Source: Treponema sp.
GTDB taxonomy: Bacteria > Spirochaetota > Spirochaetia > Treponematales > Treponemataceae
DNA length: 47,357 nucleotides
Reading direction: 5' to 3'
Assembly (NCBI GenBank): GCA_024402565.1
Contig: JAKSTM010000012.1
Location: 1-47,357, forward strand
A program made the translations under genes and the position numbers. The stretch's first letter is position 1, and every line of letters begins with the position of its first letter. The notes beneath the pieces were generated by a model. It was not told where the DNA came from. It did not search any database and saw only the letters and a program-made list of their open reading frames with translations. This document shows, in pieces, positions 16,759-24,418 of the stretch.

Positions 16759-16803
16759 CTAAAATCAGATTTTTTTCTATACGTAAAAAGCCTTATTAGA
16801 ACT

Positions 16804-17460
16804 TTAAATTTTAAAATCATCCTCAATTTCAAAAACTTTATTCTTTCCATCAATCGGAACAGCAAGCCTTGTTGAATATAATTGCAGATTTTTTATCTTA
16901 TAAACTTTTTTAAAAAGCTTATTAAGTTTAAAATTTCCATGGGTATCATCACCAATAATAGGACAATTATTTTTAGAAAGATGAATACGAATCTGATGCA
17001 TTCGACCTGTTTGAAGTTCAAGACTTATTTTTGAAACTTTTATATTCTGGCTTTTTTCACCTTCTTCAGACTGAGTTACTACAGACACATCGAATTCTTC
17101 AAGAACCTGATAATTTGTAACTGCAACTTTATTTTCCCCATGCTGAATAACAGTATCGTTTATTACACCCTTCTTTTTTGAAAGGGATCCGAAACAATAT
17201 GCGGTATAAGTTTTTTGGACCTGTTTAGAAGAAATAAGTTTTGTCCATTTTGAGGCAGCCTGTGGAGTTTTTGCAACAATCATTAATCCTGCTGTATCTT
17301 TATCAAGACGGTGAACAAGATGAACCTTCTGTCCCACTTGTTTTGCAAATTCTTCGTCTAAAGGATGTGATATTCCCGAACCTCCCTGAACCGCAACTCC
17401 GGAAGGTTTATTAATAATGTAGATTTCTTCATTTTCGTATAAAACAGGAACTTGAGTCAT
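16804..17460 (-). CDS. RluA-family pseudouridine synthase
   Basis: This 218-residue enzyme has the RluA signature VHLVHRLDKDTAGLM with catalytic Asp53, the N-terminal EIYIINKPSGVAVQG and the C-terminal TGRMHQIRIHLSKNNCPIIGD. It lacks the N-terminal S4 domain found in RluC and RluD, which points to the short RluA/TruC-like subfamily; the target (23S rRNA or tRNA) cannot be decided here. The start codon lies 30 bases from the divergent plus-strand gene. The GH43 gene follows on the same strand after 60 bases but has its own operator. Confidence 0.9.
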   Translation of the reverse strand: MTQVPVLYENEEIYIINKPSGVAVQGGSGISHPLDEEFAKQVGQKVHLVHRLDKDTAGLMIVAKTPQAASKWTKLISSKQVQKTYTAYCFGSLSKKKGVINDTVIQHGENKVAVTNYQVLEEFDVSVVTQSEEGEKSQNIKVSKISLELQTGRMHQIRIHLSKNNCPIIGDDTHGNFKLNKLFKKVYKIKNLQLYSTRLAVPIDGKNKVFEIEDDFKI

Positions 17461-17490
17461 ACGATAATTTTAATATATAAGGAGAAAATA

Positions 17491-18636
17491 ATGAAGAAAC
17501 CTGTCCTTTTTTTTATTACACTTTTAACCGCTGGAATCTTATTTGCCGACATAATGGCCGACAAGAAACTGAACTTTTCGCTTGATATTCCTGAAGGTTT
17601 TAATGTTGTTCAGGCAGATGAAAAAAATTATTCCTATCACTTCAAACATCCAGAGATTCCTGTCCAGTTCATCTTAAAAGTTCAGGAAAAAAGCAATTCT
17701 TCAGCATTTGATATTCTGGAAACATCGATGACAAAACTGAAAGCAAAAGCTTCTTATGATCAGGTTCAGTGGGAAGGAATTTTGTGTTCGATTTCATCCT
17801 TTGACATGACTCTGGATTCTGACTATAAAGGCTGGAGTGTATGTGCTCCACTGGAGCAAGAAGATGCATTCATCACACTTATTGCTTATTCTACAAAAGA
17901 TACTTTCGACAGATGCCAGCAGTTTATTATTTCCATTTTAAATTCCCTGACAATTTCTGCAGAAACTTCTGAAAACCCTGGAATATTTCTGGCTTATGCT
18001 TTTCCAAAAGAAGGAAAAAAAACTGTCAGTATAAATGTGGGAGGGAAAAAATTTAACACTTATATAGATAAATCAGACGAAGAAGCAAGTCAGTTTCTGG
18101 TGGACCTGGAATTCAGTGTACTTAAACTTTATGCAAACCATGCTTTATGGAAAGAAGCCTGGCAAAGATACTATCGCCTCGTCTTCCGTGATAATTACGG
18201 AAGGCTTTCGAATCCCGCAAAAGACTTTTACCAGGTAATATTTCCGGAAGCAAAAAAAGCCAGACCGGAAGATCCTGAAACTGAATATCTTTCAAGATTA
18301 TTAAGCTGGGTTCAGAATTTTAAATACGAAAGACATCAGACGAATGCATCATCGGATTTAACTCCACCAGTTATGGCACTTTGTGGAGACGGAAATGACT
18401 GCGATTCCAGAAGTCTCCTTATGTGTTGTCTTTTACAGCATACAGGCATAGATTCCATTCTCCTGATTTCACGGGAATACAGCCATGCAATGTGTGCGTT
18501 TGCAGTAAATGGACAGGGCCAGACTTTTGAAACAGATTACGGAAGTTATTTAATGTGTGAAACAACAGCTAAAGTTACTCCCGGAATGATTGCCCAAGAC
18601 CACGCGGACAGAAGCAAATGGATTGTTGTGGAATAA
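17491..18636 (+). CDS. Secreted transglutaminase-like protein
   Basis: The start at 17491 follows AAGGAG with 6-7 bases of spacing and gives a clear signal peptide (MKKPVLFFITLLTAGILFAD). An in-frame ATG 13 codons upstream has no such site and overlaps rluA. The 381-residue product has a PsbP/DUF-like beta domain (about residues 25-155) and a C-terminal domain with a plausible Cys-His-Asp triad: Cys304 in GDGNDCDSRSLL, His332 in YSHAMCAF and Asp349 in FETDYG. This order and spacing fit transglutaminase-like cysteine peptidases. It probably acts in the periplasm. Substrate unknown. It ends in a heptad repeat and a bidirectional terminator. Confidence 0.78.
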   Translation: MKKPVLFFITLLTAGILFADIMADKKLNFSLDIPEGFNVVQADEKNYSYHFKHPEIPVQFILKVQEKSNSSAFDILETSMTKLKAKASYDQVQWEGILCSISSFDMTLDSDYKGWSVCAPLEQEDAFITLIAYSTKDTFDRCQQFIISILNSLTISAETSENPGIFLAYAFPKEGKKTVSINVGGKKFNTYIDKSDEEASQFLVDLEFSVLKLYANHALWKEAWQRYYRLVFRDNYGRLSNPAKDFYQVIFPEAKKARPEDPETEYLSRLLSWVQNFKYERHQTNASSDLTPPVMALCGDGNDCDSRSLLMCCLLQHTGIDSILLISREYSHAMCAFAVNGQGQTFETDYGSYLMCETTAKVTPGMIAQDHADRSKWIVVE

Positions 18637-18682
18637 ATAATAAGTAATAAGTAATAAGTAATAAATAATAAGTAATAAATAG
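18634..18682. repeat. TAATAAN heptad tandem repeat after a stop codon
   Basis: Six tandem 7-base units (TAATAAG three times, TAATAAA, TAATAAG, TAATAAA) occupy 18638-18679, preceded by the gene's own TAA and followed by TAG. Because the period is 7, a TAA falls in every reading frame. A related array starts at the sufB stop (21830). Confidence 0.85.
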
Positions 18683-18689
18683 AAAAAAA

Positions 18690-18716
18690 AACTCTGGGAG
18701 ACCCAGAGTTTTTTTT
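18690..18716. terminator. Bidirectional terminator
   Basis: The stem AACTCTGGG / CCCAGAGTT with a three-base loop is flanked by A-runs and T-runs on both sides. It can end the transglutaminase-like gene (+) and the HTH-EIIA gene (-). Confidence 0.88.
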
Positions 18717-18742
18717 ATTTTTAGCGTATTGTAATTTTATGA

Positions 18743-19399
18743 TTAGCCGAGAAGGAGTTCATAAACTTCGCGTTCAGTTTGAGCATTGAGCATTTTTTCG
18801 CGGAGTTCTGAACTTTTCAGCATTCCTGAAAAATGAGAAATTGTTTTCAGGTAGTATGAATGCTGGTTGTAAGCTGCTGCAATCATAAAGAGAAGCTGAA
18901 CCGGTACATCATCAATAGACTGATAGTCTTCTACAGGCTTTTTACAAACTCCAACAGCCATAACAAGGTCTGTTACGGAAGAAAGACGAACGTGAGGAAT
19001 TGCAATACCACGTCCGATTGCTGTAGACATAAGGTCTTCACGGTTCATGATTTCCTGTGTAAGTTCCTGAGCGTTCTTAACCTGAGGAGCTGTAGAAAGA
19101 ACATCTGCAAGCTGTGTAAGAGCATCTCTTTTTGAAGTATGATTTATAAAAATAACGCGGTCAGGCGAAAGAATATTTTTTACCTGAACTACTGTTTCAT
19201 TCTGTTTCTGAAGATCTGATGAAAGGCGTGCATTTACCCAGTTTTCAACTTCTGTTTTCTTAAAACGCCAGACTGTTCCGATTTTACCAGCAGGAATTTC
19301 CCCTTTCTGTGCCCAATCGTAAACTGTTCTTTCTGATACACGAAGGTATTTTGCTACTTCTTCTATAGTAAGAATCTCTCCAAGGATATCTCCTTCCAT
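18743..19399 (-). CDS. Excisionase-type HTH fused to a PTS EIIA (PtsN-like) domain
   Basis: This 218-residue protein joins an N-terminal winged helix of the MerR/excisionase type (ILTIEEVAKYLRVSERTVYD, residues 9-28; WRFKKTEVENWVN) to a fructose/nitrogen-type EIIA domain (about residues 70-218). The phosphoacceptor is His136 in GRGIAIPHVRLSS. The architecture suggests a DNA-binding regulator whose state follows phosphorylation by the PTS chain, acting on carbon or nitrogen control. The ATG at 19399 is preferred over GTG 19402 because GGGGA is better spaced to it. Comparable HTH-PtsN fusions are known to me from treponemes. It is a single gene ended by the terminator at 18690. Confidence 0.85.
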   Translation of the reverse strand: MEGDILGEILTIEEVAKYLRVSERTVYDWAQKGEIPAGKIGTVWRFKKTEVENWVNARLSSDLQKQNETVVQVKNILSPDRVIFINHTSKRDALTQLADVLSTAPQVKNAQELTQEIMNREDLMSTAIGRGIAIPHVRLSSVTDLVMAVGVCKKPVEDYQSIDDVPVQLLFMIAAAYNQHSYYLKTISHFSGMLKSSELREKMLNAQTEREVYELLLG

Positions 19400-19621
19400 C
19401 ACTTTCCCCTTAAATTTGTAAAACTTTTGAAATCTTTACTGTATTTTGCATCCTTTGCGGTTATTTGTCAAGAATTTATTTTTACTATCATTTTATTACT
19501 ATTTTAGAACAGTAATTGAGAATGCAAACAAAATTTGATAAAATTAATATGTTTTATTATATTAAAATCACAAAGATACTATTTACACCATTTACATACC
19601 GTTTTCACATACACATATCAT

Positions 19622-19663
19622 GAATTGTGCATTGTGAATTATGCATTGTGAATTGTGAACTGG
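19622..19663. repeat. Heptad tandem repeat just upstream of sufC
   Basis: The units GAATTGT, GCATTGT, GAATTAT, GCATTGT, GAATTGT and GAACTGG follow each other with a period of 7 (or 14). They end at the TGGAG ribosome binding site of sufC. In-frame translation upstream of sufC would be nonsense repeat, so the start was placed after it. Confidence 0.75.
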
Positions 19664-19671
19664 AGTTATAT

Positions 19672-20412
19672 ATGGCATTGCTTGATGTTCAAAACGTTTT
19701 TTCAGGTGTAGAAGACAAAGAAATCCTTCATGGACTTAACCTTCAGATAAATCCTGGCGAAGTTCATGTTTTGATGGGACCAAACGGGGCCGGAAAATCT
19801 TCCCTTGGTAATACTCTTATGGGAAATCCAGTTTATAAAATGACTTCAGGAAAAATCATTTTTGACGGAGAAGATATTTCTGACTACTCAACAGACAAGC
19901 GTGCTAAAGCAGGTCTTTTCATGAGTTTCCAGGCACCTCTTGAAGTACCGGGAATCTCTCTTGAAAGCTTTATCCGTGCTTCACTCCAGAACAAAACAGG
20001 AGAACACGTAAAACTTTTCCAGTTCCAGAAAGAACTGAAACGCTGCATGGAAATCCTGAATATGGACGAATCTTATGCAAAACGTGACCTGAATGTAGGT
20101 TTCTCCGGAGGAGAACGTAAGAAGAGCGAAATCCTCCAGCTTCTTATGCTTAAACCAAAACTTGCCATTCTTGATGAAACAGACTCAGGTCTTGACGTTG
20201 ATGCTGTACGCACTGTTTCCAAAGGAATTGAAGAATACATGAAATCTGTAGGCGGATCCCTTCTGATTATCACCCACTCTACAAAAATCCTTGAAGCTCT
20301 TAAAGTTGATTACACTCACATCCTGGTAAAAGGACAGATTATTAAAACTGGTGACGGAAGTCTTGTTCAGGAAATCAACGAAAAAGGATTTGAAGCTTAC
20401 CTGGGAAAATAA
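19672..20412 (+). CDS. sufC: Fe-S cluster assembly ATPase SufC
   Basis: This 246-residue ABC ATPase drives the SufBCD scaffold for iron-sulfur cluster assembly. Walker A is MGPNGAGKSSLGNTLMG, the ABC signature is GFSGGERKKSEILQ (the SufC version) and Walker B is AILDETDSGLDVDAV. The start at 19672 is set by TGGAG six bases upstream; an in-frame ATG at 19627 would translate the heptad repeat. The sufB start follows its stop by one base. Codon use is that of a well-expressed gene. Confidence 0.96.
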   Translation: MALLDVQNVFSGVEDKEILHGLNLQINPGEVHVLMGPNGAGKSSLGNTLMGNPVYKMTSGKIIFDGEDISDYSTDKRAKAGLFMSFQAPLEVPGISLESFIRASLQNKTGEHVKLFQFQKELKRCMEILNMDESYAKRDLNVGFSGGERKKSEILQLLMLKPKLAILDETDSGLDVDAVRTVSKGIEEYMKSVGGSLLIITHSTKILEALKVDYTHILVKGQIIKTGDGSLVQEINEKGFEAYLGK

Positions 20413-20413
20413 C

Positions 20414-21832
20414 ATGGCAAATAACGAAAAAACTGATGTAAAAGACATTGACCGTTCTCTTTACGACTTCCGTTACGAAGAAAATGACAAAGACTATTAC
20501 CGCATGGAATCTGGCCTTACACCGGAAATCGTAATGAAACTTTCGGAAGAAAAAGGTGACCCGGAATGGATGAAGGAATTCCGTCTTAAGTCCCTTGAAG
20601 TATATAACCAGCTCCGCACTCCTGAATGGGGTCCTGATATTTCTGAACTTCACATGGAAAACATTGCCACATATGTTAAACCAAAAACTGACATGGCAAA
20701 TACATGGGAAAACGTTCCTGACGAAATCAAGGAATCTTTTGAAAAACTTGGTATTCCTGAAGCAGAACGTAAAAGCCTTGCCGGGGTCGGTGCACAGTTC
20801 GACTCGGAACTTGTTTACCACAATGTACAGGACGAAGTTCTTAAGCAGGGAGTTATTTACCTTGGTTTTGAAGAAGCCCTTAAAAGCGAAGAATGGGGAC
20901 CAATGGTAAAAGAGTACTTTATGACTCTTGTTACTCCAAAAGACCACAAATTTGCAGCTCTTCACGGCGCTGTATGGTCAGGAGGATCATTTGTATATGT
21001 TCCTAAAGGAGTTCATCTTTCCTTCCCTCTTCAGTCATATTTCCGTCTGAATGCAAAAGGAGCCGGACAGTTTGAACACACTCTTATCATCGTAGATGAA
21101 GGTGCTGACCTCCACTTTATTGAAGGATGTTCTGCTCCAAAATACAATGTTGCAAACCTTCACGCAGGCTGTGTTGAACTTTTCGTAAAGAAAGGTGCAC
21201 ACCTCCGCTATTCGACAATCGAAAACTGGTCAAAGAACATGTACAACCTGAACACAAAACGTGCAAAGGTTGAAGAAGATGCTTCAATCGAATGGGTTTC
21301 GGGAAGTTTCGGAAGCCATGTTTCATACCTTTACCCTGAAAGCGACCTGATCGGTAAAAATGCAAGAAGTGAATTTACAGGCGTAACCTTTGCCGGAAAC
21401 GGACAGAACCTGGACACAGGTGCAAAAATGGTTCACCTGGCACCGAACACAAAATCGGTAATCACAACAAAGTCCATTTCAAAAGGCGGCGGAACTTCCA
21501 TTTACCGCTCAGCAGTCTATATCGCTAAAAATGCCGAAAACTCAAAAGCTTCTGTAAGCTGTCAGAGCCTTATGCTGGACTCAGAAAGCCGCTCAGATAC
21601 AATTCCTGCAATGCAGGTTATGAACGATTCAAGCGACGTTGGACACGAAGCAAAAATCGGACGCATTTCAAACGATGCAGTTTTCTACCTGATGAGCCGC
21701 GGTATTCCTGAAGACGAAGCCAAGAGCATGATTGTTTCGGGCTTTGCAAATCCTGTAAGCAAGGAACTTCCTCTGGAATATGCAGTTGAAATGAATAACC
21801 TTATCAGACTTGAAATGAAGGGGGCCATGTAA
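20414..21832 (+). CDS. sufB: Fe-S cluster assembly scaffold SufB
   Basis: This 472-residue scaffold subunit has the usual right-handed beta-helix core. Signs are GAVWSGGSFVYVPKGVHL, GQFEHTLIIVDEGADLHFIEGCSAP (with the conserved cysteine) and RISNDAVFYLMSRGIPEDEA near the C-terminus. With SufC and SufD it assembles clusters from sulfur delivered by SufS-SufU. The start at 20414 is the MANNEKTDVKD methionine; upstream in-frame codons belong to sufC. Its stop codon is the first three bases of an eight-copy TAATAAT array that separates it from sufD. Confidence 0.96.
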   Translation: MANNEKTDVKDIDRSLYDFRYEENDKDYYRMESGLTPEIVMKLSEEKGDPEWMKEFRLKSLEVYNQLRTPEWGPDISELHMENIATYVKPKTDMANTWENVPDEIKESFEKLGIPEAERKSLAGVGAQFDSELVYHNVQDEVLKQGVIYLGFEEALKSEEWGPMVKEYFMTLVTPKDHKFAALHGAVWSGGSFVYVPKGVHLSFPLQSYFRLNAKGAGQFEHTLIIVDEGADLHFIEGCSAPKYNVANLHAGCVELFVKKGAHLRYSTIENWSKNMYNLNTKRAKVEEDASIEWVSGSFGSHVSYLYPESDLIGKNARSEFTGVTFAGNGQNLDTGAKMVHLAPNTKSVITTKSISKGGGTSIYRSAVYIAKNAENSKASVSCQSLMLDSESRSDTIPAMQVMNDSSDVGHEAKIGRISNDAVFYLMSRGIPEDEAKSMIVSGFANPVSKELPLEYAVEMNNLIRLEMKGAM

Positions 21833-21885
21833 TAATTAATAATTAATAATTAATAATTAATAATTAATAATTAATAATTAATAAT
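21830..21885. repeat. Eight perfect TAATAAT heptads starting at the sufB stop
   Basis: The array is eight exact copies of a 7-base unit, and the first copy contains the sufB TAA. It lies inside the suf operon between sufB and sufD. A change in copy number would alter the sufB-sufD spacing. Same unit type as at 18638-18679. Confidence 0.92.
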
Positions 21886-21900
21886 TTATTGGTAATAGAT

Positions 21901-23001
21901 ATGATATTTAATAGAACACCGGCCGAAACCTGGACTTGGCTTAAGATGAATAAAGCCCTCATAAAAGACGATGACATTCTGAATGAGGAAATCATTTTTG
22001 ATAAAGCTGAATATGAAATTCTCTCAAAACCAGACTCTGTAAAAATCATTAAGAATAATGAATTCAAAACAGCGCTTCCGGTTCCTTTTTCTGCGGTTTT
22101 TGCTAAAACAAGCGAACTTGGAATCCAGTACAAGGAAGTTAAAGAACCTGAAGCTTGCGCATTTGATGAAAGCAATGCCGAAACTCTTGTTCTTGAGGCT
22201 TCAAAAAAAGAAACAGTTCCTGTTGTTATCAATGTAAATGCAAAAGGAAAATGTGTTTCAGAACAGATTATTCACGCCCTTCCTGACTCAGAAGTTACAG
22301 TTATTCTTGTAACAGAAAGCAAAGAAAATGACGGCGTTACCCTGATCCGCACAAAGTGCTATGCCGAAGAAAATGCAAAGATTCACCTTTGCAAAGTGCA
22401 GCTTCTTCCTTACGGATTCTATCACATTGATTCAACAGAAAACGTATGCGGCGAAAACGCAAAAGTTGAATATACAGAACTTCAGCTTGGAGCTGCTTCT
22501 GTTATTACAGGAGCATACACAAATCTTTCTGAATACAAAGCTTCTTACAAAAGTGATACAGCTTATTACCGCAAGGGAAACCAGAAAATCGACATGAACT
22601 ATGTCTGTGCCCACAGCCCTAAAGGAAAAAAATCAGAATGTTCAATGGCAGTTGCCGGAACACTGGTTGATGAAGCACAGAAAACATATCGCGGAACAAT
22701 CGACTTTAAGCGCGGCTGTGCCGGAGCAAAAGGAAACGAAACAGAAGAAACTCTGCTTCTTTCTCCAAAAGCCGTGAACCGTTCGGTTCCTATGATTCTT
22801 TGTGATGAAGAAGATGTTGAAGGTGAACACGGTGCCACAATCGGTCGCCTGAATGACGACATGCTTTTCTACATGGAAAGCCACGGCATTTCAGAAGAAG
22901 AAGCCTGCGCCCTTATGGCCCGCGCAAAAATCAATGCCGTAAGCGCAAAGATTCCAGATGAAAGCACCCGTCAAAAAATAGAAGATTTTATGAATTCATA
23001 A
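21901..23001 (+). CDS. sufD: Fe-S cluster assembly protein SufD
   Basis: This 366-residue protein is the SufB paralogue of the SufBC2D complex. The C-terminal half carries the shared motifs (RGTIDFKRGCAGAKGNETEE, LCDEEDVEGEHGATIGRLND, FYMESHGISEEEACALMARA) while the N-terminal half is divergent, as is normal for SufD. The ATG at 21901 is preferred; an in-frame TTG four codons earlier is possible, and neither has a good Shine-Dalgarno, perhaps because the heptad array displaced it. It is followed by a GC-rich hairpin and a sugar transport cassette rather than by sufS. Confidence 0.92.
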   Translation: MIFNRTPAETWTWLKMNKALIKDDDILNEEIIFDKAEYEILSKPDSVKIIKNNEFKTALPVPFSAVFAKTSELGIQYKEVKEPEACAFDESNAETLVLEASKKETVPVVINVNAKGKCVSEQIIHALPDSEVTVILVTESKENDGVTLIRTKCYAEENAKIHLCKVQLLPYGFYHIDSTENVCGENAKVEYTELQLGAASVITGAYTNLSEYKASYKSDTAYYRKGNQKIDMNYVCAHSPKGKKSECSMAVAGTLVDEAQKTYRGTIDFKRGCAGAKGNETEETLLLSPKAVNRSVPMILCDEEDVEGEHGATIGRLNDDMLFYMESHGISEEEACALMARAKINAVSAKIPDESTRQKIEDFMNS

Positions 23002-23031
23002 AAGACTAAGCATTTTTTTTACTCTACAAAA

Positions 23032-23133
23032 TGAAAATGGGGCGCAGCGAATTGTGGGAAAGCGGCGTCCCGCAACGAAGTGAGGACCTACGCCGCTTAC
23101 CCCACATATTCGCGTTGCGGGGCCCCATTTTCA
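23032..23133. repeat. Long GC-rich imperfect hairpin, REP/MITE-like
   Basis: The arms TGAAAATGGGGC ... GCGAAT ... TGTGGG ... AAGCGGCGT on the left pair with their complements on the right in the same order. They leave a loop of about 20 bases (23069-23088). The element is far richer in G and C than its AT-rich surroundings. It could be a dispersed repeat, a miniature mobile element or a structured RNA; a short T-stretch after it makes termination of suf mRNA possible too. Confidence 0.8.
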
Positions 23134-23174
23134 AGTTAATGAATATTTATAAATGCTTAATATTTTTATAAAAA

Positions 23175-23227
23175 CTATCATTTTGCACGATTTTTATTAA
23201 ACGTTTTACTAAATTCCTATCATTTTG
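23175..23227. promoter_or_regulatory. Direct repeats CTATCATTTTG flanking the operator
   Basis: Two exact 11-base copies (23175-23185 and 23217-23227) lie 42 bases apart, four helical turns, on either side of the LacI-type palindrome. The nearer one sits about 55 bases before the expected transcription start, a normal place for an AraC-type activator, and the cassette encodes one. The pairing is inference. Confidence 0.45.
23197..23208. promoter_or_regulatory. LacI-family operator-like site upstream of the ytfQ-type gene
   Basis: TTAAACGTTTTA matches the palindrome at 16745 and 28980 except for one base. It lies about 70 bases upstream of the TATAAT. Confidence 0.6.
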
Positions 23228-23336
23228 TAACAAATTAACTATACCCAAATCAAAGAACCTGCCTCATTATAATATTTAGAAAATCCAAAAAACTTATTGG
23301 AAACCACAACACTAAAAAAATTCTTAGGAGGAATTT

Positions 23337-24308
23337 ATGAAAAAATTATTGGTTCTGGTAGCTGCACTGACAGTTCTCGTTTCACCAACTTTTGCAAAAC
23401 CTAAAAAGGCAAAGAAAGCAAAAGCAAAAACAATCAAAGTAGGTATCATCAACAATGACCCTAACGAATCAGGATACCGCACAGCTAATGACCGCGACAT
23501 GAAAGCTACTTTCACAAAAGAAAAAGGATACACAGCTTCTTTCGCATACTCACTTAAAAACGACGAACAGATTGCTGCTGCTCAGAAATTCATCCAGGAT
23601 GAAGTAGACTACCTTCTTATTTCTGCTGCAGGAACTTCAGGATGGGATTCAGTTCTTAAAGATGCTAAAGATGCTGGCGTAAAAGTAATTCTTTTCGACC
23701 GCACAATCGATGCTGACGCTTCACTTTATGCTGCATCAATCGTTTCTGACATGGCTCAGGAAGGTGAAACAGCTGTTGCATGGCTGAAAGGTCAGAAAAA
23801 AGATGTTGTTAATGTAATCCACCTTCAGGGTGTTATGGGATCTGCAGCTCAGATCGGACGTTCAGGAGCTCTGGACAAAGAAATCGCTGCAAACGCAAAC
23901 TGGAACATGGTTACACAGCAGACAGCTGAATGGAACGCAGAAAAAGCACAGCAGATTGTACAGGCTGTAATCGATGCTAAAAAACCATTCAACGTAATCT
24001 ACGCTGAAAACGACGATATGGCTAAGGGTGCTGTAGCAGCTCTGGACAAAGCAAACATCTCTCACGGTGTTGGAAAAGACGTAATCGTTATGGGATTCGA
24101 CTGCAACAAATGGGCTCTCCAGGAACTGAAAGCTGGAAACTGGAACTACGACGGACAGTGTAACCCATTCCAGGCATCTTACATCGTAAGCATCATCGAA
24201 CAGCTCGAAAAAGGTCAGACAATTGCTAACAAAACAATTATCATGAAAGAAAAAGGATTCGACGCTGCAACAATCACAGACGACGATGTAAACAACTACG
24301 GTATCTAA
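23337..24308 (+). CDS. ytfQ: Periplasmic sugar-binding protein, YtfQ-like
   Basis: This 323-residue type-1 periplasmic binding protein has a signal peptide ending TFA and a Lys-rich linker (KPKKAKKAKAK). It resembles E. coli YtfQ, the galactofuranose binder: SGYRTAN, AAGTSGWDSVLKDAKDAGV (YtfQ has ATGWEPVLKEAKDA), LFDRTID, HLQGVMGSAAQIGR and YAENDDMAKGAVAAL. It captures a furanose or related hexose or pentose in the periplasm. AGGAGG gives a strong start. An intercistronic terminator after it should keep its level above that of the transporter subunits. The sugar is inferred from family and gene order. Confidence 0.85.
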   Translation: MKKLLVLVAALTVLVSPTFAKPKKAKKAKAKTIKVGIINNDPNESGYRTANDRDMKATFTKEKGYTASFAYSLKNDEQIAAAQKFIQDEVDYLLISAAGTSGWDSVLKDAKDAGVKVILFDRTIDADASLYAASIVSDMAQEGETAVAWLKGQKKDVVNVIHLQGVMGSAAQIGRSGALDKEIAANANWNMVTQQTAEWNAEKAQQIVQAVIDAKKPFNVIYAENDDMAKGAVAALDKANISHGVGKDVIVMGFDCNKWALQELKAGNWNYDGQCNPFQASYIVSIIEQLEKGQTIANKTIIMKEKGFDAATITDDDVNNYGI

Positions 24309-24335
24309 TACATAGTAGAATAATTCAGTAATTGG

Positions 24336-24378
24336 GGCTGCCCATAATATCCACTATTCTGGGCAGCCATTTTTTTTG
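24336..24378 (+). terminator. Intra-operon terminator after the binding-protein gene
   Basis: A nine-pair stem (GGCTGCCCA / TGGGCAGCC) with a 15-base loop is followed by A and eight Ts. As in many ABC operons, partial readthrough would set a high ratio of binding protein to transporter. Confidence 0.85.
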
Positions 24379-24418
24379 ACTTTTAATTTTTTTAAATTTT
24401 ATAAAACGGAGGAAAACT

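Larger units (their letters stand above)
23002..23336. other. Intergenic region between sufD and the sugar importer
   Basis: This 335-base region contains a long GC-rich hairpin (23032-23133), two direct copies of CTATCATTTTG (23175 and 23217), a LacI-type palindrome between them (23197-23208) and a TATAAT (23268-23273) without a matching -35 box. The AGGAGG of the substrate-binding protein gene closes it. No gene was seen. Confidence 0.75.

Noticed and set aside
19688..19697. AAACGTTT inside sufC as another operator
   Set aside because: It lies in coding sequence, lacks the outer TTA...TAA arms and is expected by chance in AT-rich DNA.
20375..20965. 196-codon open frame antisense to sufB
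   Set aside because: sufB is certain; the antisense frame is Phe- and Val-rich noise from its codon use.
18634..21885. Heptad arrays as a CRISPR
   Set aside because: Units are 7 bases with no spacers, no leader and no cas genes nearby.
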